DNA of 64,000 nt, taken from assembly GCA_963682055.1 (NCBI GenBank), contig OY821749.1, positions 27,473,631 to 27,537,630 on the forward strand, given 5' to 3'. A program made the position numbers and the translations under genes. This document shows positions 34,628 to 45,594 of the stretch, in pieces. How positions within the stretch are numbered: position 1 is the stretch's first letter; each line of letters starts with the position of its first letter. Origin of the DNA: Primula veris (Eukaryota > Streptophyta > Magnoliopsida > Ericales > Primulaceae). The notes below the pieces were generated by a model. The model searched no databases, had not been told where the DNA came from, and saw only the letters and a program-made list of their open reading frames with translations.

Positions 34628-36919
34628 AGAGTTTAGGGAGTGTTTTGTTATGTAGTTTAGTTTTGAGGGATGGTTAGTGTAAATTTTGTTTGTGTTGGTA
34701 GTTTGATGTTGTGTTTTAACTAAGTTTGCTTTTTGTTGAATTTCTGTTTTAGTGTTTTTGTTTGTTATGATGAATGAATCAGCTTTTAAAGAATGCTTTT
34801 ATTAAAAAAAAAGAAAAGAAGAAGTTTAACATTTGTGACAACAGAATCAAAAGTATCATAAAACGAGAAAATGGATAGCATCAAAGATCACACACCAAAT
34901 AAAACTTAGAGAGCAACAAACAGCTACAAGCAAAAATATGAATTATCAACGAACAAATAATAATAAAAAATAAATAATGAAACCAACATATAAGAGTAAA
35001 AATATCAAGGGAAAAATAAAAAAAAGGGATACAATATTAATAAAAATATAAGAGGATCTATTAAAAGAAAAACAAATGGAATCCAAATATATTGAAAAAA
35101 TGGAGGGAAGAAGAGAGAAGAAGAAACATACTTAGGTTTAACATGGAAAGACACCATATGAAGAAGAGGTAGGCGGGGAAAATATTGAATTGATAAATAA
35201 GTTTACAAATTTAATGTGTGTATTATACCATTTACTTTTTTCCCGCTGTAAATTAAATATTAATGCTAGTTTGTGGACATACAATTTTCACCTATTACTA
35301 TAATTATACTTTATAAATCGAGATCGTTGGACAAACGGATGTTCATTAGACATAATAAGTTTATTATATGAGATAACAAACGTAAATAAGTCTTATCGAA
35401 AACTCCTATATAAGTACGCACGTCATCTATACCCATGAACGAACAAAATTTAAACTTGGTCAAGCACCTCATCTATACCCAATGGCAAGCCAAGTCAAAC
35501 AGGCCATCTGAGATGCGGGTCAAGTAAGAACGCGCGCATAATTCGTGATGAGAATTGAACCCTTAATCTTTTAGATATAAAGTGTATTCTGTCATATGAG
35601 CTACATCAACGGTTGTTACAAAATATTAATTTTATTTATATAACTATGATTAATATTGGGTTATGCAACTATTAATAATAATAAAAAACGATATGACTTA
35701 TAATTGAAGTTTTTGTTTCATAAAAACACAAGAAAATATCATTTTCGATATAAAAAAAATTGTTTACATTAAGTTTCAAATTATTTTTAAAAAAAATTAC
35801 AACTTTTTTTTTTTTGCAAAACAAAAAAAAAAATTAAGGCGAAAATAAATAAATTCCAGCCGAGGCTCTCGTAACCCTATAACCGGCACTGGTCAAGCAA
35901 ATTCAGAACATTAACTTTGCAATTGCCAAAAAAAAGTATTGGCATTAAATTTTTCATTTTAGCGTGGACTGAAATTTTTCACTTTTATCAAAAAAATTAC
36001 CCTCTTATATATATATTTTTTAAATAAAATATTTTCAGAATGTCACTCGGTCAGCCAGCTGTTTTGGCTTAGATAAAGACATTTGACATAATTTTTTTTT
36101 CATAAATTAAATATAAAAAACCCCATCTAAAATGGTAATTTAGTAGCGAACAAAATATTTTTTTTAATATTCAATTTAACGAAATGTTGACTAAATAAAT
36201 TTATGACATTGTTTTTATTTTCTTTTTAAAAATTTGAAGAAATATTTATGAAATTTATAATTTATTCTTGAGGAATTTCATAATTTATGGACAACATGTT
36301 GATTAAAATATAAAAAATTTAGATTTATAACTTTATTTTTTTCTATCAATTTAAATTTGCATGATTTCTTTATATATAGTAAATGTTTTGTAATAAATAG
36401 AAAATTATTTAATCTTAATTTTGAAAGTTTTTTTTTGTAATTTTGTAATAATAAATGATTAATTAAATATGAGGGCTTAAAACACGCTACAAAATGATAT
36501 GATCAATCGGAATCCTGTTAAATTAGTGTATGTGAGAATAGTAGTCAATAATACATTCATACTGAGTTGTTATTGTAATTAAAGTCGCTACAATCACTTT
36601 TCAATTTTATTTTCTCCTACTTTTTTAAAGTTTTGGTAAACAATTTATAATTTTGAAAAAAGTTACTGGAAATAAAATTTAAGAGTTTACTGAAATATTT
36701 TATTTACAAATTACTTTAAAAGCCATTACTGGAAAAAATAAAATTATTGAAAATTGTGAGCAACTCTAGATCACATATGTTGTTTTTGAAAATTAGGTCA
36801 AACAAGTTGATGATAACACAGTTCCACCCACCTTGTACAGACAACGACAAGTAATTATGTTTATTATGATAACAATATTGTAACTACTGTTTTGTAAACA
36901 ACTTATGTATTTAGCTTGG
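34628..36919. other. AT-rich spacer with decayed repeats
   Basis: It begins with the histone H1 3' UTR and an A-rich tract at 34803-34824. A SINE-like segment lies at 35395-35612. The rest (35640-36900) is very AT-rich with long A and T runs and no recognisable gene. Confidence 0.5.
35395..35612 (-). mobile_element. tRNA-derived SINE-like element
   Basis: Read on the minus strand, the head GATGTAGCTCATATGACAGA (A-box-like) is followed about 40 bases later by GGGTTCAATTCTCATC, a B-box close to GGTTCGANTCC. A non-tRNA body follows, with a short internal repeat GGGTATAGATGA(G/C)GTGC. No clean tail or target duplication was found. Confidence 0.45.
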
Positions 36920-37845
36920 ACGTAGGGATGGATTAAAGTCGGGATCGACCTGTAAACCCTCAATACGTATCCAGATTCGATTATTTTTTAAAGTGAAAAA
37001 AAAATTCCGATCCCGACCCGACAAAAGTCGGGACTCGACTTTTTCGGGACCCGAATTTTCGAGATCCCATAGGGTCGGGATATGTTTATTCCGAATCTCC
37101 CGACATATATTTTATTTTAGGACGATGTCATTTTTTATTAACAATTTTCACTCAAGAAGTATCTAAATATGTTATTAACACGAAACATGATCTTAGTTTA
37201 AAAATAACATTTCTAATAAATGAAAAAAAAATTTAACATCTAGTAAAAAAAAATAGTGTGAAAATACAAATAATGGAATAGATAAAAAATTGATACGTTT
37301 TTTTATCAGATTGTTTTATTATTTAGTTTTATTCACACAATCAACAATTATCATACTGAATGAGATACATTATCATTATAATTTTTATAATCGGAAAATA
37401 ATAATCATTTATATTTCTTGAAAATAACAATATAATTTTTTAATTTAACTATATTTTTTATTTTAATAGTTTCATATATTCAAAACTACAAATCTATATT
37501 ATACTTATATAATTATGACTAATATATAAAACAAAAAAAAGATTGTAGATCATATGGTAGAGTGCTTACATTGTATGCTAGATGTACGGTTTGATTCTCA
37601 ACACTTGTATTTGATATAAATTAATTTATATTTTTATATAAAATATAAACTAATTAAAAAATCGAGTCGGGTCGGGACACTCGACGAAATCAAAATTGTC
37701 ACCCGATTCCGATCCTAAAGTTTGTCGGGTCGGGACAAAACCCAAGATTTTCAGGTCGAGACTATTTTCGGATCGAAAAATTTCGGATCAGATACGGATC
37801 GGTAAACGGGTCGGGTCGGGATTTTTCCTCAAACCCAGCTAGATG
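36920..37845. mobile_element. TE-like block with GGGTCGGGA-rich arms
   Basis: Both ends are rich in CGGGTCGGGA/TCCCGACCCG motifs in opposite orientations, with about 500 bp of AT-rich DNA between. The left end is near TAGGGATGGATTAAAG; the right end read inward is TAGCTGGGTTTGAGG. This resembles in style the hAT-like MITE at 25585-25942, but no matching 8 bp flanks were found, so boundaries are approximate and class is inferred. Confidence 0.5.
37545..37610 (+). other. degenerate tRNA-like segment inside the TE-like block
   Basis: GATCATATGGTAGAGTGCTT (A-box-like) and GGTTTGATTCTC (B-box-like) are spaced as in a tRNA. It does not fold into an intact cloverleaf by eye and lies inside a repeat, so it is treated as a SINE or tRNA relic, not a tRNA gene. 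Confidence 0.35.
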
Positions 37846-38062
37846 TGAGCAATAACAATAAACAAAGACAAAGAGTCATTTCTCATTATTAAACAAGTCT
37901 TAATTAAATAATATTCGTCATGGTTATCTATATGTTCTTTTTGTAATCAAGCAGATGGAGTTTCCCTTCCCTTTCTTACTTTGTTTAATTAGATTTAAGA
38001 TTATAATTTGTCATCTGCTAAATATAGACGTTATCTGTTTGATACAAACGGCGGATGTATTA

Positions 38063-38222
38063 GTGGAGTGGGGTATAAGTCACGCCACATAATAAAAACT
38101 CAATCTACTAAAAATAAAAAAATAATAAAAAATTTTAAATTTATGATAGATTCAAACTAGGGTTCCAATATATTTATTTAAGTTTTTACTAGGTTGAGTT
38201 TTTATTACGTGGCGTAAACCGT
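38063..38222. mobile_element. hairpin MITE with candidate 8 bp target duplication
   Basis: The arms CACGCCACATAATAAAAACT and its near inverted copy AGTTTTTATTACGTGGCG are about 65 bp apart; a second block pairs CTCAATCTACTAAAAA with TTTTTACTAGGTTGAG. Identical 8-mers ATGTATTA flank at 38055-38062 and 38223-38230, fitting hAT. The left arm has about ten bases more than the right outside the paired part. Confidence 0.65.
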
Positions 38223-38409
38223 ATGTATTAATCAAAATACGTCTTACATACAGCATCAGCCTTCTTTTTATCCTTTTGCTCTATAGAATAAAAACACAAT
38301 GATTCTGTTTACTAACAAAAAGTATGGAACGGTATCTTTTTATCCTTTTTTTTTTAAAATAGAACCCAATGTAATTGGCTTGTCTATAGACTCCGATTTT
38401 CCCTTTCTC

Positions 38410-38416
38410 TATAAAT
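38410..38416 (+). promoter_or_regulatory. TATA box of the P450 gene
   Basis: TATAAAT 70 bp upstream of the ATG at 38480, within CTCTATAAATG; spacing is typical for a plant promoter with a short leader. Confidence 0.65.
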
Positions 38417-38479
38417 GTTTCGTGCCTTCTATTTTTTCTTATAAATCTCCAACATAGCTTCTTAATTTCGGAAGGATCA

Positions 38480-40897
38480 ATGACAAGTAGTAATAGTAGT
38501 CTTTCGCTAGATATTTCAGACTCTAAACTAATTTTATCGTCGTTGTTTCTTATCTTTCTGTTTTTCATCCTTCTCGATAAATTTGTTACGAAGCCAAAAA
38601 CACGGCTTCCACCTGGTCCTGCAAAACTACCCATCATAGGGAACATGAACTACCTTATGGGACCCACACCACATCGAGCACTAGCCGACTTGGCCTTGAA
38701 ATACGGACCATTGATGCACCTACAACTAGGGTTCATCTCAACGGTCATAGTCTCCTCAGCTGAAATGGCAAAGGAGATTATGAAAACCAATGACCTTATT
38801 TTTGCAAATAGGCCTAAATTAGCTGCACCAAAGATTCTAGGCTACAACTACACCGACATTGCTTTCGCTCCTTATGGGGCTTATTGGAGACAAATGAGAA
38901 AATTTTGCGTACTCGAGCTACAAAAACCAGAACGCGTATATACGTATAGAATTGTGAGACACAAGGAGGTGACACGTTTCCTGCATGACATTGCCACGTT
39001 ATGCTCAAAACCTGTGAACCTGGCTGACAAGCTATTTCAGTTAAACTATTCCGTGATAACGAAAGTTATTTTCGGTGCCAAAAAGTTCGACCATCTTCGC
39101 TTTAAAAAGGCTATGAAGGAGGCAACTATGTTGGCGGCGGGGTTTTTTGTTGGGGATTTTTTCCCTTCTCTTGATTTTGTCTGTTCAATAACTGGCATGA
39201 AGACTAAACTACGGAACAGTTTTATTGAACTCGATAGCATAATGCGCGAGGTTATTGAATAACACATTGAAAGAACTGATCTGAAAAGGCCCGAGCGTGA
39301 AGATTTGCTTGATGTTCTATTGAGGCTTAAGGATAATGGACAGCTTGGGTTACCTATAACAATTGACAATATTAAGTCTGTCTTGCTAGTAAGTTAAAAA
39401 ATCGATTTAATTCTCCTTATCAACATAAACTTTTCCCAGTTGTAATGATCTATTTCTTGTTTGTTGCAATTACAGTTGTCGATGCAACTCAACATGACCG
39501 ATCGAGTTATTAAAATTACCATATGCTTCTTTTGTTAAGTAATTTTACAAAGTTAACTATGATATGATCACGGTAATCGTAAAACATTGTTGCTGATGCT
39601 TATCGTCAGGGCGGTCCGGCATCATTTTACACCTAAGCCGTATAATTTTGTTAGGTGCTTTTTTAACTTCTCCCATAAGTCATGTTGAGCTGCTTAAAAA
39701 AAACCCAGAAAAATAGAAAATATGAATCATGTCATAAAAAAAATACTGTCCTTACATTACACAAATAAAGTAGGTTCTTCTTGTTTTGTATCACGAGGGA
39801 AAACGACTACGTTCTGCAAAAAAAAAAAAACACGGCTACTCAGAACTGTCGCCTAAACTATCTGACTTACTTGGCTTATGCCTATGCCGGTCCTGCTTAT
39901 TGTATGAACATATCAAGTTCACATTTGGAAAATAATGTACGTCTACACTATTCTAAATTTGATTCAATGATGTTTGCAATATATATATATATATTGTAAA
40001 TCTTATTAATTATGATCAAAAGCTATCAGAATTATATCAGTCTATGATGTCTATGTACACCTGCCCTTTTATAAGACTCAAACTAGTTGATTTCAAAAAA
40101 AATAAAATAAGACTCAAACTAGTTGAGAGTGCAAGTTCTGGACACTAGGCTAGCCGCTATATCCCCAGCAAGTTTGTGTCATACGTACCAGATAGTCATG
40201 AACATTTCATAACAATTTTTTGACGTTTTTCCATGCTTCTTTTCATTACAACTAATTGTAGAGCTTAAATATGTAGGATTTTTTGATAGGGGCAACCGAA
40301 AATTCTTCAAATACAATGGAGTGGGCAATGACCGAGTTGATAAAGCATCCTGAGATAATGAAAAAGGCACAAGCAGAAGTGAGGGAATTATTAAACGGAA
40401 AGTCAAGTGCCGAAGAGAGTGAGCTTAGTAGACTAACCTACTTAAAGATGGTTGTGAAGGAGGTTTTACGAAAACACCCTCCCGTACCATTTTTGCTTCC
40501 AAGAGAATCAGTAAAGAAATGCGTAATCAATGGCTACGATATCCCTGCAAGGACACGTGTCATCGTAAATAGCTACGCGATTTTCATGGATACAAATAGT
40601 TGGGAAAACCCTGATACGTTTGTACCAGAGAGGTTCAAAGACGGGATAATAGATTTCAAGGAACATAGTTTTCAGTATGTCCCGTTTGGTGCTGGAAGAA
40701 GAATTTGTCCTGGGATCTCGTTTGGGGTAGCGAACATAGAGCTAGCACTGGCTTCTCTATTGTACCATTTTGATTGGAAACTACCGAAAGGAATGAAGGA
40801 AGATGATGTGGATATGAATGAGACTATCAGAATGACACTTTTCAAGGCCAATAACCTCGTCCTAGTTCCGAACATGCGATTCCCTGTCCCAAATTAG
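38480..40897 (+). pseudogene. CYP71-clan cytochrome P450 with an in-frame stop
   Basis: Microsomal haem monooxygenase family of secondary metabolism; the substrate cannot be told from sequence. Two exons, 38480-39388 and 40277-40897, with the phase 0 GT-AG intron at the position usual for CYP71-clan genes. Conceptual length is 509 codons. Visible motifs: N-terminal anchor about residues 16-34, PPGP hinge 44-47, C-helix WRQMR at W136, ExxR 365-368, PERF near 420, haem loop FGAGRRICPG with Cys447. Codon 261 is TAA (39260-39262), between MREVIE and HIERTD, where relatives have a sense codon, so only about half the protein is made. The rest is undamaged and in frame, so the stop is recent, or a sequencing error. 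The I-helix reads IGATENSS where (A/G)Gx(D/E)T(T/S) is expected: Asn replaces the Thr. Best described as CYP71D/CYP71BE-like. Confidence 0.88.
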
Positions 40898-42849
40898 CTC
40901 ATTAGTAATTTGGTTAAACGCATGCCCTCTTTTCATTTTAAATCCCACCAAGGAGGAAGAATTAGCAAGTGCTTAAGTGCTTTTTTTTTAAATAAACTTA
41001 CAAGTGTGGTGTTATCCTGAACTAGCCTCTACTAGCATGTATGTGTACGTGTTTTCCTTTTTAATTAAGTCTAATAGCCTGTTCCTTATACTCGTTTGAG
41101 CTGGTTTGGTTTATTAATCAGTAGTTGAATGAACTAGTTTCGTTAATTAATAGTAGTATGGAAATAAAAGCATTTGGACAACACCTCTTACGAAAAAAAG
41201 AGTACTTAATTTCATTTTGTTTGCAATTTGCTGACTAGATTTGTAGTTACTTACTGAATTTTGATATATATTGAAATCGCATATATATAGTTTATTGTAA
41301 ACTGAAATCAAATACTATAAAAGTCTTGGATAAGAAACTGGAAGGCTAATATAGATCAACGAACTTTGAGTACCTAGCACTAGCAGTGCCTGATTTGTGG
41401 AATTTAACAGCAAATCAGGTAATATTTCCCTTTAAATGTCATTTTATTGAGACTTTATTTTTGTTATTTATATATCATCTCTAGAAGGTTAACGTGAGAG
41501 CGATGTTTTAGCTCACCTCAATTACTTAATGCACAAGTAGAGTGGTCAGTGGTTGAGTTATTTTTTGTTATTATATGTCACATTTTCTTGCAACAAATCT
41601 AGTGTGTTGATCTCATTGGCTCCAGCTACACAGCATAACCTTTCAGAATCTGCCACGCTTTTAATTTAAATGGAATAAGACTAATTGTCCTCATAGTTTT
41701 GACTAGGGATTTTTTTTTATACTATTGAGTTTTTAATTCAGAAACTACTTATTTTTAAGTATTATAGATTGATCCTTAATCTTGACATAGGTGATAGATT
41801 ATGTCACATTCATATATATATTTTTAAAAACCAGTATCATCATATGAAGGAACTACAAAACACAACCAATTTACATAAAAAAAAATACTGTACTATAAAG
41901 GTTCTTACATCTAGGTCAATAGAAAATTGGAAACATATATGGCTTTCACAAATTCTTAAGATAAGCGAAATCTCAGCCGTTTATATGCTAAGAAATAACA
42001 AGAAAAACTATAAAAATATTGATTCCAAACCGATGATCTAGACGTAGTTAAATGAAACATAATTAATTCCATTAATGCGATAAAGTGGTTTCAAAATTTC
42101 GGTGAACATACATTTTCTTTTTACTTGTCTAAACTCAATGGATGTTCAGTATCGTCTTTGGGCCATTCATATTGCAAAACAATGTTCAAGTCGGCTCATC
42201 GGCAAACTAACATTTTGATCCTTATAGAAATATGTGACCTTCCATATCATTGGAAACAAAATATGAAAAAGGTATCATGTAACTCAATTGTGTGATACGT
42301 CATAGAGCAAATATGAGAATGTCAAGTTTAATTAAATTTTGTTGTCGATTGTATGAGCATGTTCATACCAAAAACATAGTATTATTAAAAATAACTTTTG
42401 GTTAAGTTCCTATGTTTGACCAAACAACTTCATCGCATTTTGTTTAGTATCCTTTCTTAAGAATATAATGAGCTATCTTGCATGTAGATTCTTTTTTACG
42501 CCAGACTTCTCAACAATCTATCGAATGATAAAAAATAATAATCGAAAAGACTTTTGCAGAAGCACGTTCTTGAATTTGCGCACACAATGTACAAACGTTT
42601 GTACAAAAAAGGTACATATGTCAATAGAGTCATATTTTTTTTACTATTCGGGATCATTTTCCATCATTCTTTTGACACCTTTTCAAATTTGATACACTCA
42701 TATTCGGCCTTTATGCAATCCAAAACAGCTAATCCGTTTAGATGTCAACCGATAAGAGGCACAGCCATTTAATTTTTCTATAAAAATATATATGTATGCG
42801 GTTTTTAGTGTGTAATATATATATATTATAGTGTATATGTTTAATGTTG
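40898..42849. other. intergenic between the P450 and HSFA3
   Basis: The first 200 bases should be the P450 3' UTR. No exon is recognised further on; small frames at 41769-42041 and 42468-42772 have no domain. Sequence is AT-rich without a clear transposon end. Confidence 0.5.
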
Positions 42850-42992
42850 CAAGTGCTCGTAGCATTGTGACTTTTAACTCTCACTCACCAACAAGAGGTC
42901 AAATGTTCCAATATTCATAGCTCTCCGAGGATCGAACCAACACGCTCAATAGGAGGGATGGAAGCAGCACTCTACCAATTAGGCTACAATAA
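42850..42992 (-). mobile_element. tRNA-derived SINE
   Basis: On the minus strand the head reads TAGCCTAATTGGTAGAGTGC (A box) and, 37 bases on, GGTTCGATCCTC (B box, matching GGTTCGANNCC), followed by a non-tRNA body. This is the standard layout of a plant SINE with an internal RNA polymerase III promoter. It lies about 450 bp upstream of the HSFA3 start codon. Confidence 0.65.
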
Positions 42993-43209
42993 ACATGTCT
43001 AATACATTGCATTTCTTGATTAAGTCATATTTTCAATGTTTAGGTTTTTACTCTTAAAAGGCGGGCGCATCTTTGTTGCTATAAAATTTAGTCTCACTAA
43101 AAACATGAGGACTAAGTAGGATTTTTAGTAAAAACATAGAGACTGTTGTTATTTTATTAAAACAAACAAAAAGTCAAAAATATCTGAAGCAAAGTGACTA
43201 CACAGCCAT

Positions 43210-43210
43210 G

Positions 43211-43245
<35 letters not shown>

Positions 43246-43247
43246 GT
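43210..43247. repeat. (TA)n microsatellite in the HSFA3 promoter
   Basis: About 38 bp of near-perfect TA repeat, about 90 bp upstream of the TATA box. Confidence 0.9.
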
Positions 43248-43335
43248 AAATCCCGTGTTTTGCACAGGAGCAGTCTGTTTCCACCGCCATTGTAATATCT
43301 GCCAGATATTTATCAAACACTTGTGTAACACAACC

Positions 43336-43342
43336 TATAAAA
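43336..43342 (+). promoter_or_regulatory. TATA box of HSFA3
   Basis: TATAAAA within CCTATAAAACCC, about 110 bp before the ATG, followed by a CT-rich leader (CTTCTCATTATCTCCCTC). I did not see a convincing array of nGAAn heat-shock elements between the TA repeat and this box. Confidence 0.65.
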
Positions 43343-43451
43343 CCCTTCTCATTATCTCCCTCAAGAACACATATTTTTCCAAATATATATCTTACCCATT
43401 TTTCTCTTACTCTTTATCTACAAAACCAATATTTTGTTTTCCCCTGAAAAC

Positions 43452-45594
43452 ATGAACCCCATTTCAAATATTCAATCTTTTCCCACAAATGGTTATGCTG
43501 AAAACAATGAAATGAAACTAAGTTTAAGTAAGGAAGAAAATGCTGAAATTATGGTTCCTAAGCCACTTGAGTGTTTAAACGGCACTCAAATCCCACCTTT
43601 TTTATCGAAAACATACGACTTAGTCGATGACTTGTGTTGTGACTCGATTGTTTCTTGGGGTTCGAAAGGAGCGAGCTTTGTGGTTTGGGACGTTTTCGAG
43701 TTTTCAAGGAGCGTTCTTCCTCGGAATTTTAAGCACAATAACTTCTCGAGCTTCGTTCGGCAACTCAACACATATGTGGGTACAGTTAAATTAACATTTT
43801 AACATGGTTTGTAGTGAATTAGTTTAGCTTATGTCCTCACTTAGTGCTCTATTGGTTTGATGTAAATTTTGTTTTTGTTTATTGCATAGTTTTGTAATTT
43901 TTACTGTAACTTTTAACTGCTTGTCAATTTGTAAAATTTGATTGTTGTATTTGTGGTTTAAACTTGAGTAAAATTGTGTAAGAAGATTATGAATTGAAAA
44001 TTTATAATCTACCATTGTTCTGGTTATCTTGTATTCTTGTGTACTGTTTCATACTACGATTAATCTTAAGAAAGGGCCGGTTAACGACTTTTTGTGTTCT
44101 TTCTATTTGTATTATCTTAAAACTACGTTGTAGGCACAGTTGAGGTAGACCTGGTTCGTGCAAGCTTTAAAATTTGCAAATTTAGGAGAGATTTTTTAAC
44201 CTTTCGAATTTTAATTTTTAGTTGGTTATATTTTGAAACGCCAAATTTGGTTGATCTTAAGAATATTAATAGTTTTTATTGAAGAGTTGAACATCAATTT
44301 TGGGCTTGAGAGGATACTTTATGCCCGTCCCTCTCCAGACATCTACTGGATTAGAAAGTGTCCATCTCTTGCAGGTATAGTTTCAAGCTTAAACCTGTTA
44401 ATATCATCTACTTTTATTTTCTTATCACTATTGAATTACTTAGACTATGCTAACTTGCCCGTGAAATAAATATATATAGTGTCCCGGCTATGTTTCCGCA
44501 GGTCAAGATTTAAGTTTGAAATCTGTACAGTTGGTTACTTGCAGAGTTACAGTTGATTGAAGCTCCTCTCCTCTGTGGAATTTTGAGATCGTATACTTTA
44601 GTTTTGCATATATTTTATTACTTTCATGGACTATATTTTCTGCACCTTTTACTGAACAGCTTTGTATAATTCTTTACAGGGATTTCGGAAAATTCATACG
44701 GACAGGTGGGAGTTTGCAAATGAAGGTTTTGTACAAGGAAAGAGGCATTTACTGAAAAGCATACAGCGGAGAAGATCAGTTCAAGCTCAGCCTTTAGGTT
44801 CTTCAATCGAGTTAGGCAGAGACGAACTTCAAATTGAATTAGAAGAATTAAAAAAGGAGAAAAGTTTGATAATGACAGAAGTTGCAGAATTGCAGCAACA
44901 GCAAGATGGGACTGCTGCTCAAATGAAATTAGTGAATGAAAAACTCTATACTACAGAGCAAAGGCAAAAGAAAATGGTCTCTTTTTTGGCAAATTTGTTT
45001 CGAAATCAAGAGTTCTTATCCCGTCTCGGTCAAAAGAAGGAACAGAAGTCCATCACCGTGGAAAAGAAAGTGAAGAAGTTTTTAAAACTTCAAAAAGAAC
45101 CTGATTTTAAAACTATCACCAGAACCTCGGAGTTTACCCAGTCTCCCGTTGAAGAAATTTCTGAATTTCCCTTTGAAAATAAGGTAGAATATGTTGATCC
45201 TTCTCCCCGTTTTGTCCCATGCCATATTGAGGGTATTATTGATAAAGGGAAAAAAGTTGCAAGCATGCAAGTAGAGGCCGATCCTGAGTACTCTATTTCT
45301 TTACCAGAGGAGTCGGACAAGGTAAATCTTGATACCGAAGTTTCTTCTATGGAGATAGGTACTGTTGTTAAGCAAGAGGACTTGTGGAACTTGGATTTCG
45401 AAGATGGAGTTGGTTTGCCTAGTTCTAGTACAAATTTATTAGGTAGTTTTAACTATTATGATGATGTGGAGGATTTCGGATTTAAAGGTAGTTTCTCAGA
45501 TGTTTGGGATTTAGATTCATGGGAGGCTGATGAATTTCCATCTTACGATCTTAGTGGCTCGCAGAACTATGATGGTCAAAAAACAATTCCATAG
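43452..45594 (+). CDS. HSFA3: heat stress transcription factor A-3
   Basis: Trimeric nuclear activator of heat-shock genes; in Arabidopsis HSFA3 acts downstream of DREB2A in heat and drought responses. Two exons, 43452-43775 and 44680-45594, split after RQLNTY and before GFRK, the intron position conserved in plant HSF genes. Length 412 aa. The DNA-binding domain covers about residues 47-145 ([34 protein letters not shown]). The HR-A/B coiled coil lies at about 160-225 with the long class A spacer. Basic KK-rich segments follow. The C-terminus has acidic Trp-containing activation motifs ([32 protein letters not shown]); the match of these, and of [20 protein letters not shown], to HSFA3 over other class A factors drives the name. 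No HSFA-type CTAD repressor motif of class B is present. Start is the first ATG in frame; the upstream TTG extension is not used. Confidence 0.93.

Noticed and set aside
37545..37610. Possible tRNA gene
   Set aside because: A- and B-box-like motifs are present, but the arms do not pair well and the segment lies inside a repeat block; it is listed only as a relic.
40080..40170. tRNA-like segment in the P450 intron
   Set aside because: Only a weak B-box-like AGTTTGAGTC on the minus strand and no convincing A box.
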